Assembly (NCBI GenBank): GCA_045654205.1
Contig: JAZOMZ010000009.1
Span: 1 to 64,000, forward strand
Length of the DNA stretch: 64,000 nucleotides
Direction of reading: 5' to 3'
Origin: Enterocola sp045654205
GTDB taxonomy: Bacteria; Bacteroidota; Bacteroidia; Bacteroidales; Paludibacteraceae
The notes below the pieces were generated by a model. The model worked only from the letters and a program-made list of their open reading frames with translations. It had not been told where the DNA came from and searched no databases. Made by a program: the position numbers and the translations under genes. Shown here in pieces: positions 41,893 through 50,997 of this stretch (position 1 is the stretch's first letter; each line of letters begins with the position of its first letter).

Positions 41893-43665
41893 TTATTTGA
41901 ATAGGACATTGAGTAAGTCTATTCTGCCTATTTCTTTAAGGAAACGTTTAATTTCTGCTTTAACTTCTCCTTTGTACCAGAAGAAGAAACTGCGTTGTCT
42001 GTTTTTTTGCTCTGCAGTTTTTGCTGTATAGACTTTCTCCATGGTGTAAGGATTAATACCTGTGTAATAAATTTCTGTGGCTAGGGTAAATGGTGTAGGT
42101 GTGAAATCTTGCACTTGCTCTAGTCGGAAATTTAGTTTTTTTGTTTCAATGGCTAGTTCTGCCATGTGTTCTGGTTTGCAACCAGGGTGTGACGAAATAA
42201 AATAAGGTATAAGTTGTTGTTTAAGGCCAAACTCTTCGTTGAACTTATTAAATTTCTTGTCAAATTCTTTAAACAGGCTAAACGATGGTTTTCTCATAAG
42301 GTTAAGAACCACATCGCTAGTGTGCTCAGGAGCCACTTTTAGTCTGCCTGATACGTGGTTTTTTACCACTTCTTTTAGGTATGCGTCTGTGGCAAGGTCG
42401 TATCTAATGCCGCTTCCAATAAATGCTTTTTTAATGAATGGAAGTTTTCTTACTGCAGCGTAAAGGTTTAAAACTTCTGAGTGGTCAGTATTTAAATTTG
42501 GACAAATTTTTGGATGCAAACAAGTTGGGCGTTTGCATTTTTTGCAAATTTCAATATCTTTTCCGCCAAGGCGATACATATTGGCCGAAGGACCTCCAAG
42601 GTCGCTAATGTAGCCTTTGAAACTTTCTTCTTCTGATATTTTTTCTATTTCTTTAAGTATAGACTCGGCAGATCGAGATACTATAAACTTGCCTTGGTGA
42701 GCAGAAATAGTGCAGAATGCGCAACCACCAAAACATCCTCTGTGCATAGTAACAGAGTGTTTTATCATGTCGTATGCAGGTATGGTTTTACCCTTGTATC
42801 TAGGGTGGATTTTGCGAGTGTATGGTAGATCGTAAATGGCATCGAGTTCTTCTGTGGTAAGCAGAGGATAGGGTGGATTCATTATCACCATTTCTTTGCC
42901 AAATTTTTGACCAATGGTTTGAGTAGAAAGATATTTATTTGATTCTTCTTCTACAAGTTTGAAGTTTACGGCTTGTTTTCTTTTGTCTTTAAGGCATTCT
43001 TCAAATGCACTTAACTCTATATCTACCTTTTTAGGCACAGAAATATATGCTATTTGTGGCGTTGCAAGTATTTCTTCTAGTGGTTTGTTTTCTGCAAATT
43101 TATGTGCTAGCTCTACCATGGCTTTTTCTGCCATGCCATACACTAGAATATCTGCCTTGCTTTCTACAAGAATGCTTTCTTTTAGTTTGTCTGCCCAATA
43201 GTCGTAATGTCCAAATCTGCGAAGTGATGCTTCTATGCCACCTATAATAACAGGTGTGTTTGGGTAAAGCTCTTTAAGGATTTTTGAATATACCGTGGTG
43301 GCATAATCTGGGCGAAATCCTGCCTTGCCTTCTGGTGTATAGGCGTCATTGGAGCGTAGGCGTTTGCCTGCGGTATAATGATTTACCATAGAGTCCATTG
43401 CCCCAGAAGAAACGGCAAAAAATAGGCGAGGAGTGCCCATTTTCTTAAAGTCGCGCAAGTCGTCTTTCCAGTTTGGTTGTGGCACAATTGCTACTCTAAA
43501 TCCTTCTTTTTCAAGCATTCTAGCTATTATGGCAGTGCCAAAAGAAGGGTGGTCTATGTAGGCGTCGCCCGAAAAAAGAACCACATCTACATAGTCCCAA
43601 CCAAGGGCTTTCATTTCCTTGGCAGAGGTTGGTAAAAATCTATTATTTTCCTTTAAGGATTTCAT
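41893..43665 (-). CDS. YgiQ-family radical SAM protein
   Basis: This 590-aa protein has an N-terminal extension (about 1-290, GWDYVDVVLFSGDAYIDHPSFG) and a radical SAM core with CFGGCAFCTISAHQG (Cys near 310, 314, 317). The Cys-rich ICKKCKRPTCLHPKICPN near 385 may hold a second metal site. The family is widespread and no reaction is established. It overlaps the S41 protease gene upstream by 23 bp. Confidence 0.92.
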   Translation of the reverse strand: MKSLKENNRFLPTSAKEMKALGWDYVDVVLFSGDAYIDHPSFGTAIIARMLEKEGFRVAIVPQPNWKDDLRDFKKMGTPRLFFAVSSGAMDSMVNHYTAGKRLRSNDAYTPEGKAGFRPDYATTVYSKILKELYPNTPVIIGGIEASLRRFGHYDYWADKLKESILVESKADILVYGMAEKAMVELAHKFAENKPLEEILATPQIAYISVPKKVDIELSAFEECLKDKRKQAVNFKLVEEESNKYLSTQTIGQKFGKEMVIMNPPYPLLTTEELDAIYDLPYTRKIHPRYKGKTIPAYDMIKHSVTMHRGCFGGCAFCTISAHQGKFIVSRSAESILKEIEKISEEESFKGYISDLGGPSANMYRLGGKDIEICKKCKRPTCLHPKICPNLNTDHSEVLNLYAAVRKLPFIKKAFIGSGIRYDLATDAYLKEVVKNHVSGRLKVAPEHTSDVVLNLMRKPSFSLFKEFDKKFNKFNEEFGLKQQLIPYFISSHPGCKPEHMAELAIETKKLNFRLEQVQDFTPTPFTLATEIYYTGINPYTMEKVYTAKTAEQKNRQRSFFFWYKGEVKAEIKRFLKEIGRIDLLNVLFK

Positions 43666-45301
43666 TATAACGTTTGGGGTCGTTTAATATTTCAATACTT
43701 AAGTCTAGAGTTTCGTCTGTTTTCAAAAATTGTTCAGCTTCGCCTTTTGAAAAATAGTAACGTTTCACAATTTCTGCAGCAAGTATTTCACTCACGTCAT
43801 CGCGGAATTTGTCCAATTCCGCTTCTGTATTGTGTTTAAGTTTGCTTTCCAAACTATCTAGAAGTTCTTTGTTTTCCTCGTATGCGTTTTCTTTTTTTAT
43901 TATTTCTATCAGGTCTTTTAATTTCTTTTCTGATAGGTTTTCGTATTTAAAATCTTTGCTTGTTGCAAATTTTTTGAAATCTTCGTAAATGCTATCTGTG
44001 ATAGAAAAATCTTTTACACTTGAAATGCTAGGATGTTTTAGTTTAAAATCTGTTGCGTAATCAAAACATACATTTTGTAATATCAATTCATAGCATAAAT
44101 ATGCACGAGAAATACTATCTGCGTCATTTTTGTGGGTGTATTTTACATCTGGGGTAATTCCTCTACCGTCACGCACAATTCTACCGCCTTTTGTTTTGAA
44201 TTCTGTGGTAAGACTATCTGGAATAATATCAGACTTTTCGCCTTCTTTTTGAGTGTAATTTATAGCTTGAATACATCTGCCACTAGGGGTGTAGTATTTT
44301 GCTGTAGTAACCTTAAGTTTGCCATCGTATGCCACTGGGAAAGTGCCTTGAACCAAACCTTTGCCAAAAGTTCTATTGCCTACAATAACTGCACGGTCCA
44401 AATCTTGCATTGCTCCTGCCACAATTTCAGAAGCAGATGCGCTCTCGTCATTTACCATTATTATCAATGGTATATCTATATCGATAGGGTTGTTGTGTGC
44501 CTTGTAAGTAGTATTGTCAGATTCAATTCTACCTTTTGTAGAAACAATAACTTCGCCTTTAGGAAGGAAGAAGTTGCAGATATTAATTGCTTCTCTAAGT
44601 AGACCACCTCCGTTGTTTCTTAGGTCGATTATAAGTCCTTTTATGCCTTTTTCTTTAAGTTCTAAATATGCTTTTTTAACTTCTGAAGAACAATCATCTG
44701 TAAATGAACTTAAGTTTATATAACCAATGCTGTCTGCAACTACATTATAATATGTAATAGGGTTGATATAAATCTGTTTGCGAGTGATATTGTAATATTT
44801 AACTTTGGTTTCTCCAGGATGAAGAATACCTACTTTTACTTCTGTTCCAGGGATACCTCTGAGCATTTCGCTCACTTGAGAGGTTGTGTGTTTTTTTGTG
44901 ATTTCTGTTTTGTCTACAGAGACAATTTTGTCTGCAGCGCGAAGTCCGGTGTTGTATGCAGGCATATCTACATATACCTCATTAATGTATATAGCACTAT
45001 CTCTTTGGGTAATAATTGCGCCCACACCAGCATATTCGCCAGTGGTCATTAGGGCAAAATCTTCTTCTTTTTCTGCTGGAATATACACTGTGTATGGGTC
45101 GATGTTTCTAAGCATTCCATCAATACCAGCTTTTACCATTTTGTTTAGAGGAATGGTGTCTACATAGTGTAGATTTAGAGACTTGTACAGAGAATTGAAT
45201 ATTTCTAGGTTTTTTGATAACTCAAAATATTTGTCATTTGAGTTTGCAAAAATGCTAATGCTAGAAAATAAAAGGCAAGTAAATAGTATGATTTTTTTCA
45301 T
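43643..45301 (-). CDS. S41-family carboxy-terminal processing protease
   Basis: This approximately 552-aa protease has a signal peptide, a PDZ domain (about 85-165, GVGAIITQRDSAIYINEVYVD) and the S41 catalytic core. The catalytic Ser is in NDESASASEIVAGAMQD near 295 and the Lys in GNRTFGKGLVQ near 320. It cleaves C-terminal tails of periplasmic or envelope proteins. The start at 45301 (MKKIIL) is preferred to one four codons earlier. The promoter -7 box lies at 45329-45322. Confidence 0.93.
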   Translation of the reverse strand: MKKIILFTCLLFSSISIFANSNDKYFELSKNLEIFNSLYKSLNLHYVDTIPLNKMVKAGIDGMLRNIDPYTVYIPAEKEEDFALMTTGEYAGVGAIITQRDSAIYINEVYVDMPAYNTGLRAADKIVSVDKTEITKKHTTSQVSEMLRGIPGTEVKVGILHPGETKVKYYNITRKQIYINPITYYNVVADSIGYINLSSFTDDCSSEVKKAYLELKEKGIKGLIIDLRNNGGGLLREAINICNFFLPKGEVIVSTKGRIESDNTTYKAHNNPIDIDIPLIIMVNDESASASEIVAGAMQDLDRAVIVGNRTFGKGLVQGTFPVAYDGKLKVTTAKYYTPSGRCIQAINYTQKEGEKSDIIPDSLTTEFKTKGGRIVRDGRGITPDVKYTHKNDADSISRAYLCYELILQNVCFDYATDFKLKHPSISSVKDFSITDSIYEDFKKFATSKDFKYENLSEKKLKDLIEIIKKENAYEENKELLDSLESKLKHNTEAELDKFRDDVSEILAAEIVKRYYFSKGEAEQFLKTDETLDLSIEILNDPKRYNEILKGK

Positions 45302-45321
45302 GATTATGCGCATATTTTTTA

Positions 45322-45329
45322 CAAATATA
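45322..45329 (-). promoter_or_regulatory. S41 protease promoter -7 box
   Basis: TATATTTG on the minus strand matches TAnnTTTG and lies about 20 nt before the ATG. Confidence 0.55.
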
Positions 45330-45336
45330 ATGTTAA

Positions 45337-45380
45337 ATTAGGAATTAGGAATTAGGAATGAGGAATTATTTAGGAATTAT
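45337..45380 (+). repeat. Heptamer repeat (TTAGGAA-type) upstream of the lipoprotein gene
   Basis: Three to four units of TTAGGAA plus diverged units (GAGGAAT, TTTAGGAATT) fill the gap between the divergent S41 and lipoprotein promoters. It is the same family of heptamers as at 17147, 22701 and 24185. Confidence 0.7.
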
Positions 45381-45384
45381 TTAC

Positions 45385-45392
45385 TATTTTTG
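45385..45392 (+). promoter_or_regulatory. Promoter -7 box of the lipoprotein gene
   Basis: TATTTTTG matches TAnnTTTG, 21 nt before the ATG at 45414. The heptamer array covers its -33 area. Confidence 0.5.
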
Positions 45393-45413
45393 TGTTTAAA
45401 TGTGATTTTTTTA

Positions 45414-46580
45414 ATGAAACCTATATACATTATATTATTTGTATCCTTGTTGTTTGGCTTTTACTCGTGCAAAACAAAAAAGGTGGTAGAAAATCCTGTT
45501 GCTGTGGAAGAAGTATTGCCACAAGCGGATACTACTTTGATTCCTTCTTTCCCTTCTGAGGTATTGTATGTTCTCACTAGAGAATATGAAAGTGTGTGGG
45601 ATAGTACCCGTGAAAAATACAACACAGAAGAAGCAGAGTATATAAGGGCAAATAATATTCCTATCAAGGAGTATATGGAACAGAGACTTGTTACTTTGTT
45701 CCCAAGTTTAGCGTATGTTGGCTTGCTAGATAAAATAGAAAATAGGGCAAAAGAGATGCTTCCTAATGTATCAAAAGTAACGCCATCTCTCAGAAGTCAA
45801 GATGGATATTATATGCCGTCATTTGCAGAAAAAGTAAATTTAGAAAGACTTTCTGATGAGAATGAAATAATAAATCTTTATCTTTCTTATTCGGAACAAA
45901 ATATTTTTAGAAGATTAAATGCTTTGGCAGATACTTCTAGTTTTGTTGAATTAGAAGAAATTACAGAAATTCAGGTAAAAGATAGTTTGTGGAATATAGA
46001 TAAAAAGCTTTCTGAGGATAGTGTTTCTTATTATATGAAAGAGAGTGCACTTATCTCAATGCTTACTTCTGGGCTTGGTTCACATGTGTTCTTTAGAATT
46101 ATGCAAAGCAAGGCTCGTGCCACATATGTTGCCGAATTTTTCTATCCAGGACTTACAAAAGATGGTAGGAAGGGCGATGCGTATAAGCATTTATATGTTA
46201 ATACAATGCTTAGAAATTATGTAGGTTCTATTATGGCTTGGCTTGTAATGGATGTTTATTGGGAAAATGCCGCATCCAATGCTCCTTGTGATATGGTGAT
46301 GGATTTGCATAACAATTATGTGGGCAGAAATAGTCGTTATAGAGATTTGCGTGGTGCAGAAAATACACAATGGGTGGATTGGGCGTATAATGTAAAATCT
46401 TTTGTGGAAGATACCACTCGCAATGCTCAATATCATAATTGGAATAAAGAAATTCCTTTATTAGTAATTAAAGAAGAGGAGTCTAAATCAAATGATAGAC
46501 TTTATCTATATTGGAATAAAACCGATGTAGAAGAGGTGGTGGATAGCACTGAAGTGGAAATTGTTGAAAATTTAGAGTAA
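45414..46580 (+). CDS. Lipoprotein with DUF6973-like motif
   Basis: This approximately 388-aa protein has a signal peptide and lipobox (LLFGFYSC, Cys18). Near the C-terminus it carries GDAYKHLYVNTML (about 259-271) and a later MDLHNNYVGRNSR (about 298-310), the two-part pattern of the DUF6973 family. The conserved His, Asp and Asn suggest a metal or catalytic site, but function is unknown. The rest (about 30-240) is helical and I do not recognise it. The start at 45414 is preferred to one eight codons earlier that falls at the promoter. Confidence 0.6.
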   Translation: MKPIYIILFVSLLFGFYSCKTKKVVENPVAVEEVLPQADTTLIPSFPSEVLYVLTREYESVWDSTREKYNTEEAEYIRANNIPIKEYMEQRLVTLFPSLAYVGLLDKIENRAKEMLPNVSKVTPSLRSQDGYYMPSFAEKVNLERLSDENEIINLYLSYSEQNIFRRLNALADTSSFVELEEITEIQVKDSLWNIDKKLSEDSVSYYMKESALISMLTSGLGSHVFFRIMQSKARATYVAEFFYPGLTKDGRKGDAYKHLYVNTMLRNYVGSIMAWLVMDVYWENAASNAPCDMVMDLHNNYVGRNSRYRDLRGAENTQWVDWAYNVKSFVEDTTRNAQYHNWNKEIPLLVIKEEESKSNDRLYLYWNKTDVEEVVDSTEVEIVENLE

Positions 46581-46631
46581 AATTTAAGGTAATTTTAAAC
46601 TTTAAAATTTGCTTTTTAGTGTTATAATTCT

Positions 46632-46639
46632 TATCTTTG
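46632..46639 (+). promoter_or_regulatory. Promoter -7 box of the DUF4301-glgB operon
   Basis: TATCTTTG matches TAnnTTTG and lies 20 nt before the ATG at 46660. Confidence 0.6.
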
Positions 46640-46659
46640 TTATATGTAAAATTACAGAG

Positions 46660-48252
46660 ATGAATTTAACAGAGATAGATATAGAGTTTTTGGCTAAGAA
46701 AGGGATTTCTGTAGAGGATGTTACAGATCAAATTTCTAAAATTTCTAGTGGGGTAAAAATGCCTGATATTATAAGGTCTGCTTCAATAGGTGATGGAATT
46801 ATGATTGTTACTGATGCGGAAAAAGAAACTCTTGTAAATAGTTGGGATGCGTATCTGTCTAAAAAACCTTCTGTTGTACATTTTATTCCAGCATCTGGCA
46901 GAGCAAATAGATTTTTGAGAAATTTGAATGAGTTCTTTAAATCTGACAAAACTGAGCCTACTACAAATTTTGAAAAGAACTTCTTCAATCACTTGCCTTC
47001 TTTTGCCTTCTACAACGAATTGAATAAATTCTTTATGGCGCTCGACAAAAAAGATGTGCAAGAACTGTTAGAAGAAAAACAATACAAAAGAATAGTGGAA
47101 TATATGTTGACTGAAAAAGGACTTAATTATTTATCTTGTCCTATTTCAATGTTTAAATTCCATACCGACAAATCAAAAAGATTTGTTTCTATTCAAAAAT
47201 ATCTTCCAAAGAAAATTCAAAAATACTACGCATCATTTGAGGAAACACGCACACCTATTCAAGAAACATTGATAGAATGTGCTATGCTATCAGGAAAAAA
47301 CAAAGAAGTTAATGTTTGTTTTACTGTAGATGAGCAACATAAAGAATTAATTCAAGATTATATCACAGATTTTAAACTTCCTATTGAAAAGAAATTGGGA
47401 GTGAGTTTTTCTGTAGTACTTCAGGTGCAAAATCCAGCTACAGATTCTATTATGTTGACAAAGTCTAATTGTGTTCCTTGCAGAAATGAAAATGGTCATT
47501 TAGTATTAAAACAATCTGGACATGGAGCGTTGTTAGAAAATATGAATTCATTGAAAAATGATTTAGTTTTTATTAAAAACATCGACAATCAGTCTCCAGA
47601 TTCTCTTAAGAAACAAGTGGTAGAATATAGAAAGATGATGGGTGGAGTGTTACTTAAGAGTCAAAAATACATTAGCAAATTCATTAAATTATTAGATAAA
47701 GGCGATGTGCCTGATGATAAATTAATAGAAATTATTAATTTTGTAGAAAATGTTCTTAACGTGAAACGTGATAAAATCTTATTGATGCCACGTGATGAAC
47801 AATATGTATATTTAAAAAATAAATTAAATCGTCCGCTTAGGGTGTGTGGCATGGTCAAAAACGAAGAAGAAAAGGGTGGAGTGCCATGTTGGGTTAAGAA
47901 TGCAGACGGAACCACATCACTACAAATTGTAGATTATTACCAAATAGCTGGTAATGCAGAATACGAAAGATTATTTATTTCATCTACACACTTCAATCCT
48001 GTGGATATGGTATGTTGTATCACAGATTATAAGGGTAAGAAATTTGATTTAAATAAATTTTCAAATCCAGAGGAGTATATGTTGCTTCCAAAGAGATCTT
48101 ATGGCCCTGATGCTATAAGATTGGAGAGAGCAGGGCTTTGGAATGGTGGAATGTCAGATTGGAATACAGTATTCGTAGAAATACCTATTAAGAATTTTAA
48201 TCCAGTAAAAAGAATAAACGATTTACTTCGTTACGAACATCAAAATACCTAA
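46660..48252 (+). CDS. DUF4301 family protein
   Basis: This 530-aa protein matches the Bacteroidota DUF4301 family: LTEIDIEFLAKKGISVEDVTDQI at the start, VHFIPASGRANRFL near 70, and GHGALLENMN near 285. The family has a nucleotidyltransferase-like outline (SGRANR near 76), but no activity is assigned. The start at 46660 (MNLTEID) matches family N-termini and fits the promoter. It is 4 nt before glgB, so the pair is probably an operon. Confidence 0.82.
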   Translation: MNLTEIDIEFLAKKGISVEDVTDQISKISSGVKMPDIIRSASIGDGIMIVTDAEKETLVNSWDAYLSKKPSVVHFIPASGRANRFLRNLNEFFKSDKTEPTTNFEKNFFNHLPSFAFYNELNKFFMALDKKDVQELLEEKQYKRIVEYMLTEKGLNYLSCPISMFKFHTDKSKRFVSIQKYLPKKIQKYYASFEETRTPIQETLIECAMLSGKNKEVNVCFTVDEQHKELIQDYITDFKLPIEKKLGVSFSVVLQVQNPATDSIMLTKSNCVPCRNENGHLVLKQSGHGALLENMNSLKNDLVFIKNIDNQSPDSLKKQVVEYRKMMGGVLLKSQKYISKFIKLLDKGDVPDDKLIEIINFVENVLNVKRDKILLMPRDEQYVYLKNKLNRPLRVCGMVKNEEEKGGVPCWVKNADGTTSLQIVDYYQIAGNAEYERLFISSTHFNPVDMVCCITDYKGKKFDLNKFSNPEEYMLLPKRSYGPDAIRLERAGLWNGGMSDWNTVFVEIPIKNFNPVKRINDLLRYEHQNT

Positions 48253-48256
48253 TATT

Positions 48257-50290
48257 ATGGACCTAAAAATTATTCAAAACGACCCTTGGTTAGAACCATA
48301 TCGTTCTGCAATTGAAGGACGACATGCGTATGCACTGCAAAGAGAAAAAGAATTAACTCAATATGGAGTAACCACTTTGTCAGACTTTGCGTCTGGTTAT
48401 CTATATTTTGGTTTACACAAACAACCAGAAGGATGGGTAATTCGTGAATGGGCTCCAAATGCTACAGATATCTTCGTTGTTGGTGATTTCAACCAATGGC
48501 AACGCATAGAGCAATACAAACTTAAACCAATTGGTAATGGAGTTTTTGAAGGATTCTTCCCAGAAAAAGCCTTAACTCACGGACAACTTTATAAATTAGT
48601 AGTTTGTTGGCCTGGTGGCTGTGGAGAACGTATCCCAGCTTGGTGTAGAAGAGTGGTACAAGATGAAAATACCAAAATTTTCAGCGCACAAGTTTGGAAT
48701 CCTGCAAAACAATATAAATTCAAAAACACAAAATTTGTTCCAAATACAAATCCTTTAATGATTTATGAGTGCCACATAGGTATGGGTACAAATGAAGAAA
48801 AGGTAGGGACTTATGCAGAATTCACAAAAAATGTTCTTCCACGTGTTAAGAAAGCTGGATACAATGCTATCCAAATTATGGCTATCCAAGAACACCCATA
48901 TTATGGTTCATTTGGTTATCACGTGTCAAGTTTCTTTGCTGCATCTTCTCGTTTTGGTACACCAGAAGAATTAAAAGAACTTATTGATACCGCTCACGGA
49001 ATGGGTATTGCCGTGATTATGGACATAGTTCATTCACATGCAGTGAAAAACGAAGTGGAAGGTTTAGGTCGTTTTGATGGTACACCATATCAATATTTCC
49101 ACGATGGTGGACGTAGAGAACACCCAGCATGGGATTCTTTATGCTTCAACTATGGTAAAAATGAAGTGCTTCACTTCTTATTATCAAACTGCAAATTCTG
49201 GTTAGACGAATATAAATTTGACGGTTTCCGTTTCGACGGTGTTACCTCAATGTTATATTTAAGCCATGGTCTTGGCGAAGCATTTAGTGGTTATGCAGAT
49301 TATTATAATATCAACCAAGATGGTGACGCTATTTGCTACTTAACTCTTGCAAATAAACTTATTCACCAAGTAAATCCAAATGCTATCACTATTGCAGAAG
49401 AAATGAGCGGTATGCCAGGTCTTGCTAGTAAATTTGAAGATGGCGGTATGGGATTCGATTACCGTATGGCAATGGGTATTCCAGATCTTTGGATTAAATA
49501 CATTAAAGAATATACAGACGAAAACTGGAAACCAGGTCACTTGTTCTGGGAATTAACAAACCGTCGTGCAGACGAAAAAACTATTTCATACGCAGAAAGC
49601 CACGACCAAGCATTAGTGGGCGATAAAACTATTATCTTCCGCTTAATTGATGCTGATATGTACTGGCACATGCAAAAAGGCGATAGCACATATATGGTAG
49701 ACAGAGGTATTGCGCTTCACAAAATGATTCGTCTAATTACTGCTTCTACTATCAACGGTGGTTATCTAAACTTTATGGGTAACGAATTTGGTCACCCAGA
49801 ATGGATCGACTTCCCACGCGAAGGAAATGGTTGGTCTCACAAATATGCTCGCAGACAATGGGAACTTGTAGATAACGAAAACTATCTATATCAAGACCTT
49901 GCTAAGTTTGACCAAGCAATGGTGAACTTAATTACCTCAGAAAAAGATTATATCGGTGTTAACCTATACAAATACTGGGATAATTCTGGCGACCAAGTAA
50001 TCGCATACGGACGTGGAGATTTATTATTCGTATTCAACTTCCACCCATACAAATCATTCTCAGATTATGGAATGCTTGTTCAGCCAGGCGAATACGAAAT
50101 GGTACTTAATACAGACTCTAAAGAATTTGGTGGTTTTGGTCTTTCTGACGAAACAATTCACCACTTCACAAGACCTTCTGAAGAATATCCTGATAGAGGT
50201 TGGTTGAGTCTATATATTCCTTCTCGTTCAGCATTTGTTTTACGTAAAAAACCTACTCCTAAAAAGAGAGGTAGAAAACCTAAAAAATAG
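48257..50290 (+). CDS. glgB: 1,4-alpha-glucan branching enzyme
   Basis: This 677-aa enzyme makes alpha-1,6 branches in glycogen. An N-terminal CBM48 domain (about 50-140, WVIREWAPNATDIFVVGDFNQW) is followed by the GH13 barrel. The nucleophile Asp is in FDGFRFDGVTS near 324, the acid/base Glu in AEEMSG near 380, and the third Asp in YAESHDQAL near 450. Conserved regions are intact, unlike the GH13 protein at 34316. The C-terminus is Lys/Arg-rich (KKPTPKKRGRKPKK). The stop overlaps the GTG start of the next gene. Confidence 0.95.
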   Translation: MDLKIIQNDPWLEPYRSAIEGRHAYALQREKELTQYGVTTLSDFASGYLYFGLHKQPEGWVIREWAPNATDIFVVGDFNQWQRIEQYKLKPIGNGVFEGFFPEKALTHGQLYKLVVCWPGGCGERIPAWCRRVVQDENTKIFSAQVWNPAKQYKFKNTKFVPNTNPLMIYECHIGMGTNEEKVGTYAEFTKNVLPRVKKAGYNAIQIMAIQEHPYYGSFGYHVSSFFAASSRFGTPEELKELIDTAHGMGIAVIMDIVHSHAVKNEVEGLGRFDGTPYQYFHDGGRREHPAWDSLCFNYGKNEVLHFLLSNCKFWLDEYKFDGFRFDGVTSMLYLSHGLGEAFSGYADYYNINQDGDAICYLTLANKLIHQVNPNAITIAEEMSGMPGLASKFEDGGMGFDYRMAMGIPDLWIKYIKEYTDENWKPGHLFWELTNRRADEKTISYAESHDQALVGDKTIIFRLIDADMYWHMQKGDSTYMVDRGIALHKMIRLITASTINGGYLNFMGNEFGHPEWIDFPREGNGWSHKYARRQWELVDNENYLYQDLAKFDQAMVNLITSEKDYIGVNLYKYWDNSGDQVIAYGRGDLLFVFNFHPYKSFSDYGMLVQPGEYEMVLNTDSKEFGGFGLSDETIHHFTRPSEEYPDRGWLSLYIPSRSAFVLRKKPTPKKRGRKPKK

Positions 50291-50997
50291 TGTTCACAAG
50301 TAATACAAAACAACTAGCTATATTGATTGACCCCGGTAAATACGGGGTCAATCGTTTAGTTACTTTGTTGCAACTTATGCAGCAAAATCCACCTCATTAT
50401 GTGTTGGTGGGAGGTAGTATTACTTCTGCATCTATGGATGAAACCATTGCACTTATACGTCAGTATTTGAGCGTGCCAGTTATTCTTTTTCCTGGAAGCG
50501 CCACTCAATTTACTCCAAAAGCTGACGCTCTTATGTATCTTTCACTCATTTCTGGTAGAAATCCAGACTATCTTATAGGTCAACATGTACTTTCTTCTAT
50601 TCCTATTAAGAGATCTGGTTTAAAAGTGATTCCAGTGGGTTATATGCTTGTGGAAAGTGGCAGAATGACTAGCGTTGAATACATTAGCAATACCAAACCT
50701 ATTCCTTCAAACAAAGCCGACATCGCAGTGTGTACAGCTGTAGCTGGAGAACTGCTTGGTATGAAATCTATCTATCTAGAGGGTGGTAGTGGGGCAGACC
50801 GTCCTGTTCCAGGGGAAATGATACGTGCAGTGAAAAAGAATATTTCTATTCCACTTATAGTAGGTGGTGGTATACGCTCTGTAGAGGCATTAAAAAACGC
50901 CTACGCTTCTGGCGCAGACGTTGTTGTAGTAGGAAATATTCTGGAAGAAAAACCAGAACTTTATACCGAATTATTTCAGGCTTTGACTTTGTTGTAG
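50290..50997 (+). CDS. Geranylgeranylglyceryl phosphate synthase family protein (GGGPS, PcrB-like)
   Basis: This 235-aa TIM-barrel protein joins a prenyl chain to glycerol-1-phosphate, the first step of ether lipid synthesis in archaea. The motifs LIDPGKYGVNRLVTLL near 11-26, VGGSITSASMD near 39, FPGSATQFTPKADALMYLSLISGRNP near 62-87 and YLEGGSGADRPVPGEMI near 168 are those of the family. It starts with GTG directly overlapping the glgB stop (TAGTG). Group II GGGPS occur in Bacteroidota, but their product there is not settled. It overlaps the convergent ABC exporter gene by 27 bp. Confidence 0.9.
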   Translation: MFTSNTKQLAILIDPGKYGVNRLVTLLQLMQQNPPHYVLVGGSITSASMDETIALIRQYLSVPVILFPGSATQFTPKADALMYLSLISGRNPDYLIGQHVLSSIPIKRSGLKVIPVGYMLVESGRMTSVEYISNTKPIPSNKADIAVCTAVAGELLGMKSIYLEGGSGADRPVPGEMIRAVKKNISIPLIVGGGIRSVEALKNAYASGADVVVVGNILEEKPELYTELFQALTLL

